Assembly (NCBI GenBank): GCA_016715945.1
Contig: JADJXJ010000001.1
Span: forward strand, 248,001 to 312,000
DNA length: 64,000 nucleotides
Source of the DNA: Bacteroidota bacterium
Lineage (GTDB): Bacteria; Bacteroidota; Bacteroidia; Bacteroidales; F082
Direction of reading: 5' to 3'
The translations under genes were made by a program, and so were the position numbers. The notes under the pieces are model-generated. The model was given only the letters and a program-made list of their open reading frames with translations. It ran no database searches and was not told the DNA's origin. Of this stretch, positions 1 through 7,510 are shown one piece after another (within the stretch, counting starts at the first letter, position 1; the number at the start of each line of letters is the position of its first letter).

Positions 1-390
1 CTTATCGGGGTGAACAACCAATACCGCGGCAGGTCGTCCGCACAGTTCCGGACCGAGCTGGTGCAGCTCATCCACAAAGCCATTGCTTATGCGGGTGGCG
101 ATACCAGCCGGGTATTCCTGGTCTCCATACCCGACTGGGGGGTAACTCCTTTTGCCATGGGGCGCGACCGTGCCCGCATCGCGCGCGAGATTGATGAGTT
201 CAACGAGGTCATCAGGCAGGAAGCCGCAGCTCGTAACATCCTGTTCTTCAACATCACGCCCATTTCGCGGCAAGCAGCTACCGACCTCTCACTCCTTGCC
301 CCCGACCGCCTGCATCCCTCCGGAAGCATGTACCGCATGTGGGTGGACATGATGCTCCCCGGAATCATCAACATCCTTGGGCAACCATGA
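1..390 (+). CDS. SGNH/GDSL hydrolase, C-terminal part (5' truncated by window edge)
   Basis: The reading frame is open from the first base and ends at 390, so only the last ~129 residues are present. The fragment begins with LIGVNNQYRG, which fits the SGNH block carrying the oxyanion-hole Asn, and ends with DRLHPSG, which fits the block with catalytic Asp and His (DxxH). This points to a lipase/esterase-like SGNH hydrolase; the substrate cannot be inferred. Whether it has a signal peptide is unknown because the N-terminus lies outside the window. Its TGA overlaps the ATG of the kynureninase gene (ATGA at 387-390), so the two are probably co-transcribed and translationally coupled. Confidence 0.85.
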   Translation, partial: LIGVNNQYRGRSSAQFRTELVQLIHKAIAYAGGDTSRVFLVSIPDWGVTPFAMGRDRARIAREIDEFNEVIRQEAAARNILFFNITPISRQAATDLSLLAPDRLHPSGSMYRMWVDMMLPGIINILGQP

Positions 391-1667
391 GCATTTTGCA
401 GCATCTGATGCAACGGGCCATCGCGCTCGATGCCTCCGATCCGTTGGCAGGCCAGGCAGCTGAGTTTGTTGATGACAACGACCTGATTTACCTGGATGGC
501 AATTCGTTGGGCAGGCTGCCCAAAGCCACCGTCGCCTTGATGAACGACCTGATCCTCCGGCAGTGGGGCAGCCGGCTTATCCGCTCCTGGAACGAATCGT
601 GGATCGACCTGCCAGGACGCATTGCTGCCAAAATTGCTCAACTCGTCGGGGCAGGGGAGGACGAAATATTTGTAGGCGACAGCACGTCTGTCAACCTCTA
701 CAAACTTGCCTATGGGGTATTGCAGCTTCAGTCGGGCCGAAAAACCATTCTGAGCGACGAGCTGAACTTTCCCTCCGATTTTTACGTGCTTCAGGGCCTG
801 GCACACGGACTGAACAAAGGGCATCAGTTGCACATCCTGCCATCTGCCGATGGAATAGCTGCGGACATCGGCCTGCTGCGCTCATCCATGAACAAAGATA
901 CCGCACTGGTTTGCCTGAGCCACGTGGCATTTCGTACGGCTTATATGTACGATATGGCTGAGGTGAATGCCATCGCAGCCGAAAATGGAGCTATGGTGAT
1001 CTGGGACCTGAGCCATGCGGTGGGTTCCGTGCCCGTACAGCTTAGGGAGCATGGTGCACAGCTTGCTGTGGGTTGCACCTATAAATATATCAACGGTGGT
1101 CCGGGCGCTCCGGCTTTTCTCTACGTGGCACGCGAGATGCAGGAAAAATTATCCACCCCCATCTGGGCCTGGTTCGGTCATGCCCAGCCTTTTGCTTTCG
1201 CGCACGAATATGCACCCCGGCCGGGCATCTGGAAGTATGCCGCCGGCACCCCTCCCGTGCTTTCTCTGGCGGCCATCGAACCCGGACTGGACCTCCTGCT
1301 CGGGGCAGGCATCCATAAGCTGAGAGCCAAAAGCCTGAGCCTTTCCGAACTTTTTCTCGAAGCATATCATGCTGTGCTCCAGCCGCTTGGATTTAAAATG
1401 GCTTCGCCATACACGCCTCTGCACCGGGGGTCGCACATCGCCCTGCGCCATCCCGAAGGCTACCGCATCTGTCAGGCACTCATCCAGCCCCATGACAAAT
1501 CCCGACCCATCATCCCCGACTTTCGCCAACCCGACATCATCCGCTTCGGCTTTGCTCCTCTGTACAATACCCACCGCGAGATTGTGGAAACAGCCGCCCG
1601 CCTGGCGGAAATTATCGAAAACAGGTCTTATCTGGAATACGACCCAAACCCGGCAGCCGTTACCTGA
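387..1667 (+). CDS. kynU: Kynureninase
   Basis: PLP-dependent hydrolase that cleaves kynurenine (or 3-hydroxykynurenine) to anthranilate (or 3-hydroxyanthranilate) and alanine in tryptophan catabolism or NAD synthesis. The 426-residue protein has the expected family length. Visible features are the NFPSDFYV segment, the Asp/His patch in IWDLSHAVGS, and the PLP-lysine region CTYKYINGGPG with Lys near residue 233. The ATG at 387 is chosen because it overlaps the upstream stop as ATGA and gives the normal N-terminus; an in-frame ATG at 339 would add 16 residues inside the upstream gene. No other kyn genes are in the window, so the pathway context stays open. Confidence 0.95.
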   Translation: MSILQHLMQRAIALDASDPLAGQAAEFVDDNDLIYLDGNSLGRLPKATVALMNDLILRQWGSRLIRSWNESWIDLPGRIAAKIAQLVGAGEDEIFVGDSTSVNLYKLAYGVLQLQSGRKTILSDELNFPSDFYVLQGLAHGLNKGHQLHILPSADGIAADIGLLRSSMNKDTALVCLSHVAFRTAYMYDMAEVNAIAAENGAMVIWDLSHAVGSVPVQLREHGAQLAVGCTYKYINGGPGAPAFLYVAREMQEKLSTPIWAWFGHAQPFAFAHEYAPRPGIWKYAAGTPPVLSLAAIEPGLDLLLGAGIHKLRAKSLSLSELFLEAYHAVLQPLGFKMASPYTPLHRGSHIALRHPEGYRICQALIQPHDKSRPIIPDFRQPDIIRFGFAPLYNTHREIVETAARLAEIIENRSYLEYDPNPAAVT

Positions 1668-1681
1668 CCGGGGCGCGAGGT

Positions 1682-2722
1682 TTACGACAACAGGCGGGCT
1701 ATTCCCCGCGTGCTTCGGAATTGCTCAAGCAAGGTTTTGATAATCACTGTGATGGGAATGGAAAGGATGATGCCAGGTATGCCCCACATATAACCCCAGA
1801 AGGTCAGCATGAATAGTACAGCGAGTATGTTGATTCTGAACGATTTGCCCATGAAGATTGGCTCCATTACCGAGCCAAACAGCAACTGGGTAGCTGTAAA
1901 AAGCACGGCTATCAGCATAACCGATGCGGCGCTGTCGAGCTCCACAAAAGCAAAGGCAATGGCCAGCAAAGTGACAACCACCGAGCCAATGAGCTGCACA
2001 AAATTCAGCGCAAAGGCCAGCAAACCCCAGAACAAAGGAAAGTTCAGCCCCATGCCCCAGCTGATGAGACCGAAGGACAAACCTGTAAGCAAGCTGACAA
2101 AAGTTTTGACCTCCAGGAATTTAACCACGCTTTGCTCGATAGCGATATACGTTTTAACCGACCTTGTTTTGGTGTTGAACAAGGTCTGACCCATCAGTTT
2201 TTCCAGGTTTACAGAGCCGGCCAGAAGCAACACAAGAAAAAAGAGCGTCAGAAAGAGGAACGTCAGGCTGCGCTGTATCGTCCCCAGGGTTTGACTGAAG
2301 TTGCCAAAGATAAGCTCGCTCACCTGTTTGCTTTCGAGCAGGCTGCGCACGACGGATTTGCCGTTCTCGGCTTCAATGCCCAGCATTCCGGCATAAGGTG
2401 CAATGGCATGTCCGAGGCGGGAATCGAACTTCTGAAAAACGACCTCCTGGTTGTCGATGATCTGCCTGCCGGAAAGCTTGACTGCCAGGCCAAAACTCAG
2501 CCCGATGAGCACAATAAGCCCGGTTACTATACTCAGGGCCAGAATCCTGTGAATCCCTCGCCTGAGCAGCCTGCGCATCAACGGCATGAACAGCAGGGTG
2601 AGGATGAATGCCAGCATGAGCGGCGCAAAAATAAATGCCAGCTCCTTGAGGATATAAAATCCCAGTGCCACAGCAAATCCGGTCAGGATTTTGTTGGTTG
2701 TTGTCAGGTCGTTCATCCGCAT
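1682..2722 (-). CDS. AI-2E family transporter (PerM-like)
   Basis: A 346-residue polytopic inner-membrane protein with paired hydrophobic segments near the N-terminus (about 12-60), a soluble stretch of about 75-150, and a cluster of C-terminal helices (about 150-335), the layout of the AI-2E exporter/PerM family. The family includes putative autoinducer-2 exporters and Na+/H+ antiporters; the sequence does not tell which. It is converging with kynU (14 bp between stops) and lies 12 bp downstream of the small membrane protein gene at 2735-3235, so the two probably form an operon. Two in-frame ATGs (2722 and 2716) are possible starts. Confidence 0.85.
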   Translation of the reverse strand: MRMNDLTTTNKILTGFAVALGFYILKELAFIFAPLMLAFILTLLFMPLMRRLLRRGIHRILALSIVTGLIVLIGLSFGLAVKLSGRQIIDNQEVVFQKFDSRLGHAIAPYAGMLGIEAENGKSVVRSLLESKQVSELIFGNFSQTLGTIQRSLTFLFLTLFFLVLLLAGSVNLEKLMGQTLFNTKTRSVKTYIAIEQSVVKFLEVKTFVSLLTGLSFGLISWGMGLNFPLFWGLLAFALNFVQLIGSVVVTLLAIAFAFVELDSAASVMLIAVLFTATQLLFGSVMEPIFMGKSFRINILAVLFMLTFWGYMWGIPGIILSIPITVIIKTLLEQFRSTRGIARLLS

Positions 2723-2734
2723 TGGTGCTGATTT

Positions 2735-3235
2735 TTAGTTGTATCGTCCCGTGTCGGGCCGGAAAAGCATGTATTTGGAAGAAAACCCGAAAATATGCGA
2801 CTTGATGGGGGCGCTGCCTTCGGTACCCACAACAAACCTGAACCTGTAAGGCTGTATCTCGCGCTGACGAATGCCGCGCATCAGGTCGCGCTTTTCAAAG
2901 GTCAGGATGAATTGGTTGCCCGTTTCATTCCTGTCGAGCCTGATATCGTCAATGCCAAGTTCCTGCAAGCTTAGTTTGAATGCTTCACCCTTTGTGGGGA
3001 TAAATTCCACAAAAGCCTCTATCGCATCCAGGGGTTCGCGGCTGCGCAGCCGGAGTTCGATGGCGGCTGTTTCCCACCTGGGATTCAGTTCGGTCACCGT
3101 AAGCAATTTACCCCCGCTCACCTGTTCCGACACTTTGTAGTGGCGTGGCTGGGCATGATACCACCTGCGAAACCAGATGGCGCCGCCGATCAATATGGAC
3201 AAGAAAATGATGCTGAACTGTTCCTGTGTCATCAT
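2735..3235 (-). CDS. Membrane-anchored protein of unknown function
   Basis: A 166-residue protein with one N-terminal hydrophobic segment (residues about 8-23) followed by a basic patch and a soluble domain of predicted beta-rich character; no family recognised. The topology suggests a membrane-tethered protein, side uncertain. The segment looks like a signal anchor rather than a cleaved signal peptide. A TAnnTTTG promoter motif lies 17-24 bp upstream of the start, and the AI-2E transporter gene follows 12 bp downstream, so the two are likely one transcript. ATG at 3235 and 3232 are adjacent and cannot be separated. Confidence 0.6.
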   Translation of the reverse strand: MMTQEQFSIIFLSILIGGAIWFRRWYHAQPRHYKVSEQVSGGKLLTVTELNPRWETAAIELRLRSREPLDAIEAFVEFIPTKGEAFKLSLQELGIDDIRLDRNETGNQFILTFEKRDLMRGIRQREIQPYRFRFVVGTEGSAPIKSHIFGFSSKYMLFRPDTGRYN

Positions 3236-3251
3236 GTGCTTAGGGACAATG

Positions 3252-3259
3252 CAAAGATA
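3252..3259 (-). promoter_or_regulatory. Bacteroidota -7 promoter element (TATCTTTG)
   Basis: Minus-strand TATCTTTG, a full match to TAnnTTTG, 17 bp upstream of the ATG at 3235. It fits a promoter for the small membrane protein and AI-2E genes and is paired with a divergent element at 3379. Confidence 0.55.
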
Positions 3260-3378
3260 CGTTTACCAGCAGAGGCGATTTAACGGCTGCCCGGTAAATA
3301 ATCTTAAAGCTTGTTAATCAATATGCTGCGTCGGTAGGGGTGGTTTAAGCTTCATCCCTGAGCTTCAGGCTTTTTTTG

Positions 3379-3386
3379 TAATTTTG
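3379..3386 (+). promoter_or_regulatory. Bacteroidota -7 promoter element (TAATTTTG)
   Basis: TAATTTTG matches TAnnTTTG and lies 22 bp upstream of the ffh ATG. It is probably the promoter of the ffh-folD-propeller-queE-ompA run, in which no other full match was seen between genes. Confidence 0.6.
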
Positions 3387-3408
3387 CGGCTCAAAATCCG
3401 AATCATCC

Positions 3409-4743
3409 ATGTTTGAAGGTCTAAGCGAAAAACTCGAACGTTCATTTAAACTGCTTAAAGGTCAGGGCCGGATCACCGAAATCAATGTGGCCGAAACCCT
3501 GAAGGAAGTCCGTAAAGCCCTGCTCGATGCCGACGTCAGCTTCAAGATAGCCAAGGATTTTACCAACACGGTGAAAGAAAAGGCCCTGGGGCAAAAAATC
3601 CTCACTGCCGTTTCTCCCGGCCAGCTCATGGTCAAGATAGTTCACGACGAGCTGGTCGAACTGATGGGTGGCGAGCATGCGGAGCTCAACCTCAAAGCCA
3701 ATCCGACCGTCATCCTCATCGCCGGCCTTCAGGGTTCGGGTAAGACGACATTTTCGGCAAAGCTGGCCAACTTCATCAAGCGCAAAAAAGGCAAACAAAC
3801 CCTGCTTGTGGCCGGCGACGTGTATCGTCCGGCAGCCATCAACCAACTCAAGGTGCTGGGCGAACAGATTGAGGTTGAGGTGTTTGCCGATGAGCAGAGC
3901 AAAGACCCCGTTGGCATTGCCAAACGTGCGGTGCAATATGCCAGGGAAAAGAACTTCAATGTGGTGATCATCGATACCGCCGGGCGCCTGGCCATTGATG
4001 AACAGATGATGAACGAGATAGCTGCCGTAAAGGCCGCCGTCAATCCCCACGAAACACTGTTTGTGGTGGATGCCATGACCGGTCAGGACGCCGTGAACAC
4101 TGCCAAGGCCTTTCACGACAGGCTCAACTACGACGGGGTGGTGCTCACCAAACTCGATGGCGATACGCGCGGCGGTGCCGCCCTCACCATCCGTTCGGTG
4201 GTGAGCAAGCCCATCAAATTTGTGGGTCTGGGCGAAAAGATGGATGCCCTGGATGTTTTCTACCCCCGCCGTATGGCCGACCGCATCCTTGGCATGGGCG
4301 ACATCGTCAGCCTGGTCGAACGCGCCCAGGAACAATACGATGCCGAAGAAGCCGAGCGCCTGCGCAAAAAACTGGCCCGCAACGAGTTCAACTTCAACGA
4401 CTTTCTGAAACAAATCCAGCAGGTCAAGAAGATGGGCAACATCAAAGACCTGGCTGCCATGATACCGGGCATGGGCAAGGCGCTCAAAGACACCGATATC
4501 GAGGACGACGCCTTTAAAAGCATCGAAGCCATCATCTACTCCATGACCCCGGAAGAGCGCGAAAACCCAAAAATACTCAACGGAAACCGCCGCAAACGCA
4601 TCGCCAAGGGCAGTGGTACCGACATTGCCGAGGTGAACCGCCTGATCAAGCAATTCGACGAAATCTCGAAGATCATGCGCAACCTCACCAGCGGAGGAGG
4701 AAAGAAAATGATGCAACTGATGCAGCAAATGCGCAACCGCTAA
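3409..4743 (+). CDS. ffh: Signal recognition particle protein Ffh
   Basis: GTPase of the signal recognition particle; with 4.5S RNA it binds signal sequences of nascent membrane proteins and docks with FtsY. The 444-residue protein shows the N domain (1-85), the G domain with P-loop GLQGSGKTTFS, DTAGR and TKLDGD, and the C-terminal M domain (about 300-444), ending in a Met-rich helix (KKMMQLMQQMRNR). Length and motifs are typical. The start is the first ATG after a TAnnTTTG promoter 22 bp upstream. The stop is directly followed by the folD ATG with no spacer, so the genes are co-transcribed. Confidence 0.97.
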   Translation: MFEGLSEKLERSFKLLKGQGRITEINVAETLKEVRKALLDADVSFKIAKDFTNTVKEKALGQKILTAVSPGQLMVKIVHDELVELMGGEHAELNLKANPTVILIAGLQGSGKTTFSAKLANFIKRKKGKQTLLVAGDVYRPAAINQLKVLGEQIEVEVFADEQSKDPVGIAKRAVQYAREKNFNVVIIDTAGRLAIDEQMMNEIAAVKAAVNPHETLFVVDAMTGQDAVNTAKAFHDRLNYDGVVLTKLDGDTRGGAALTIRSVVSKPIKFVGLGEKMDALDVFYPRRMADRILGMGDIVSLVERAQEQYDAEEAERLRKKLARNEFNFNDFLKQIQQVKKMGNIKDLAAMIPGMGKALKDTDIEDDAFKSIEAIIYSMTPEERENPKILNGNRRKRIAKGSGTDIAEVNRLIKQFDEISKIMRNLTSGGGKKMMQLMQQMRNR

Positions 4744-5640
4744 ATGGCAGACATGCAGGAGAAACTCATTGACGGCAAAGCAGTTGCCGAACAAATCAAA
4801 AAAGAAATAGCCACCCGCACAGCCGCCATCATCGATGCCGGGCAAAGGGCGCCTCATCTGGCTGCCATTCTGGTGGGCAACGACCCGGCCAGCGAAACCT
4901 ACGTGGCCTCCAAGGAGAAAGCATGCCGCGCGGTCGGAATCACCAGCTCCACCTATCGCCTGCCGGAAAAAACCTCGGAAAAGGAATTGCTCGACATCAT
5001 CCGCTTCCTCAACGAAGATGACGAAGTTGATGGTTTTATTGTCCAATTGCCTTTGCCCGCACACCTCAATGCCGACAAAATCATTGAGCACATTGCCCCG
5101 GCCAAGGATGTGGACGGCTTCCACCCGGTGAATGCAGGCCGAATGATGGCCGGCTTGCCCGCTTATCTGCCGGCAACCCCGTACGGAATTGTGGAATTGT
5201 TGCACCGCAGCCAGATCGAAACGGCAGGAAAACATGTGGTGGTCGTAGGCCGGAGCAATATCGTGGGTACTCCTGTGAGTGTGCTGCTATCGCGCAAAAA
5301 CCCCAAAGGCAATGCCACCGTCACCCTTTGCCACAGCCAAACCACCGACCTTGCCATGCATACCCGTCAGGCCGACATTCTGATTGCCGCCATAGGCGTG
5401 CCCGAATTTGTCAAAGCCGATATGGTCAAGCCGGGAGCAGTGGTGATTGATGTGGGCATTCACAGGCTGCCCGATTCCACCTCCGAAAAAGGCTACGTCA
5501 TCAAAGGTGATGTGGCTTTCGACGAAGTAGCCAAAGTGGCATCGCGGATCACTCCGGTACCCGGGGGCGTTGGCCCCATGACCATCGTTGCGCTGCTCAG
5601 CAACACCCTCGAGGCCTATAGCAAAACCTTCTATGCCTGA
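4744..5640 (+). CDS. folD: Bifunctional methylenetetrahydrofolate dehydrogenase/methenyltetrahydrofolate cyclohydrolase
   Basis: Cytosolic enzyme interconverting 5,10-methylene-, 5,10-methenyl- and 10-formyl-tetrahydrofolate in one-carbon metabolism. The 298 residues match the family; signature segments are YVASKEKAC (with the catalytic Lys), VDGFHPVN, the nucleotide-binding VVVGRSNIVGTP and PVPGGVGPMT near the C-terminus. The ATG at 4744 abuts the ffh stop; a second in-frame ATG lies at 4753. The TGA at 5638-5640 overlaps the next ATG by one base (TGATG), which implies translational coupling to the secreted propeller protein downstream. Confidence 0.97.
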   Translation: MADMQEKLIDGKAVAEQIKKEIATRTAAIIDAGQRAPHLAAILVGNDPASETYVASKEKACRAVGITSSTYRLPEKTSEKELLDIIRFLNEDDEVDGFIVQLPLPAHLNADKIIEHIAPAKDVDGFHPVNAGRMMAGLPAYLPATPYGIVELLHRSQIETAGKHVVVVGRSNIVGTPVSVLLSRKNPKGNATVTLCHSQTTDLAMHTRQADILIAAIGVPEFVKADMVKPGAVVIDVGIHRLPDSTSEKGYVIKGDVAFDEVAKVASRITPVPGGVGPMTIVALLSNTLEAYSKTFYA

Positions 5641-6875
5641 TGTCCGGCAGTGTTAAATTGTTTGTCCTGAGTCTGTTAACCCTCGCGCTGGCTAATGCAT
5701 TGCAGGCACAGAAAATTCCTCGCCACAGGCAGGCTGGCACTTCCGAAACCAATCAGGGAAATTTTGCACATTGCCGTTACCCTTCAATAAAAAGCTCTAT
5801 TTCAACACTTTACGATCTGCCGGCCGAAGTGCGCGAAACTTCCGGGCTGGCATGGCACAACGGCAGGCTGTTTACACACAACGACAGCAAGCACCAGCCA
5901 ATTGTCTATGCCTTGTCGCCCGAAAACGGGCAGATCCTGCAGCGCATCAGAGTGACCAATGCAGTGAATGTGGACTGGGAGGAACTCGCTGCCGATGACA
6001 CTTACCTCTACATCGGTGATTTTGGCAACAACTCCGGCCAAAGACGTGAATTTCAGATCTATCGTGTGGCCTGGAACAATATACCCGAGAGCGGCGATGC
6101 CGATGTTCAGGCCGACACCATCGTTTTTACTTATCCCAACCAGCCCGAAAACCTGCGATACCTTGCACACAACTTCGATTGCGAAGCCATGATTGCCACA
6201 GACGAGGCGCTGTACCTGTTTTCGAAAAACTGGGCTGACGGGCGTACTTTTCTTTACAGCTTGCCGAAACAGCCCGGAAAATGGAAAGCCGAATTTGCAG
6301 GTGTTTTCAATAGCGCCGGACTTATTACCGGCGCTGATTACCAGCCCGAAACCGGATTGCTGGTGCTGGTCGGCTACACCAACCGTACCTGGAAACCCTT
6401 TGCATGGGTGTTAAACGATTTCGCAGGAAACGACTTTTTCTCAGGAAATAAGCTGAGAATTAATCTCAAGGGCCTCGTTGCCAATCAGATTGAGGGTGTT
6501 GTATTTCAAGCTCCTGCCAAAGTGCGCATTACCTCCGAACGAAGCAAAGCTTCGCCGGCCCGCGCTTTCGAGCTGGATGCGAATAACATTATTTCAATAG
6601 ATCAACCGCCTCTGTCTCATCCACATGCAGATTGTGGACGGAAACTCAGGCTGGAGCAAAGTCCCGAAGGCATCGCAATTCATTTCTCGCGACGCCAAAA
6701 ACAGCCTCTTGTGGTTTATTTCGAGGATGAGGCATCGCAGGTGATGCACTATCAAAGACTCCATCCTTGCCGGAACAAAAAAAGTTCATTCCTTCCAACA
6801 GCTTCCATACCCGATTCAACGGCTTTTTTACTCATTTCAACCCCAAAGTTTCAGACACGATGTCCGATCAGATAA
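5640..6875 (+). CDS. Secreted beta-propeller-like protein (paralogue of 56044-57171)
   Basis: A 411-residue protein with a cleavable signal peptide (about 1-23, ending LANALQAQ). The mature part has spaced motifs also present in the protein at 56044-57171: RETSGLAW, HNDSK, DWEELAAD, YIGDFGNN, CEAMI, LYLFSKN and NQIEGV. The arrangement suggests a beta-propeller that reads a ligand or surface; no catalytic motif was recognised. The final ~85 residues could be a weak T9SS sorting domain, but key glycines are not clear. It overlaps folD by one base and the QueE start by 16 bp, so it sits inside a housekeeping run although its function is probably unrelated. Confidence 0.65.
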   Translation: MSGSVKLFVLSLLTLALANALQAQKIPRHRQAGTSETNQGNFAHCRYPSIKSSISTLYDLPAEVRETSGLAWHNGRLFTHNDSKHQPIVYALSPENGQILQRIRVTNAVNVDWEELAADDTYLYIGDFGNNSGQRREFQIYRVAWNNIPESGDADVQADTIVFTYPNQPENLRYLAHNFDCEAMIATDEALYLFSKNWADGRTFLYSLPKQPGKWKAEFAGVFNSAGLITGADYQPETGLLVLVGYTNRTWKPFAWVLNDFAGNDFFSGNKLRINLKGLVANQIEGVVFQAPAKVRITSERSKASPARAFELDANNIISIDQPPLSHPHADCGRKLRLEQSPEGIAIHFSRRQKQPLVVYFEDEASQVMHYQRLHPCRNKKSSFLPTASIPDSTAFLLISTPKFQTRCPIR

Positions 6876-7510
6876 ACAAGGCTATCACAGAAAACGATTT
6901 GTTTGAGGGTGGTCGCAAGCTTCCCCTGATGGAGGAGTTTTATACCATTCAGGGCGAAGGGCACAACATGGGCCAGGCGGCCTACTTTATCCGCATAGGT
7001 GGATGCGATGTGGGTTGCAGCTGGTGCGACACCAAAGCTTCGTGGAATGCCGAGGTGTTTCCGCCGGTGAGCGCCGATGCGATTGCCGAACGTGCTGCAG
7101 AATTTCCCGCAAAAACAGTGGTGGTCACCGGAGGCGAGCCTTCCATGTATCCCCTGGATTATTTTACAACCAAGCTCAAATCGTTGGGCATCAGGACGAT
7201 GGTTGAAACTTCCGGTGCACATCCGCTCACTGGGCAGTGGGACTGGATTTGCCTTTCGCCCAAAAAATATTTTCCGCCCCGCCCCGAAATCTATCGCAAA
7301 GCCCACGAGCTCAAGGTGGTCATCCAGCACCAGGCCGACCTGGAATGGGCCGAGCGAAATGCCGCACAGGTGCACCCGGCTTGTTTGTTATATTTACAGC
7401 CTGAATGGAGCGTTTCGGAACATATCATGCCCTGGCTCACCGAGTACGTGATGCAGCATCCCCGCTGGCGCATCAGCCTGCAGAGCCACAAATACATGCG
7501 CATTCCCTGA
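6860..7510 (+). CDS. queE: 7-carboxy-7-deazaguanine synthase
   Basis: Radical SAM enzyme converting 6-carboxytetrahydropterin to 7-carboxy-7-deazaguanine in the queuosine pathway. The SAM cluster motif CDVGCSWC (CxxxCxxC) follows the family segment EEFYTIQGEGHNMGQ, and VVTGGEPSM is the SAM-binding GGE motif; the C-terminus LQSHKYMRIP is typical. The ATG at 6860 is chosen: it gives a 216-residue protein of normal length, whereas the in-frame start at 6767 would add 31 residues within the upstream gene. It overlaps that gene by 16 bp. Other queuosine genes are not in the window. Confidence 0.93.
   Translation: MSDQINKAITENDLFEGGRKLPLMEEFYTIQGEGHNMGQAAYFIRIGGCDVGCSWCDTKASWNAEVFPPVSADAIAERAAEFPAKTVVVTGGEPSMYPLDYFTTKLKSLGIRTMVETSGAHPLTGQWDWICLSPKKYFPPRPEIYRKAHELKVVIQHQADLEWAERNAAQVHPACLLYLQPEWSVSEHIMPWLTEYVMQHPRWRISLQSHKYMRIP

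Noticed and set aside
3442..5235. 597-aa minus-strand frame opposite ffh and folD
   Set aside because: Antisense shadow of two certain genes, with His/Gly/Phe-rich composition and no recognisable domain.
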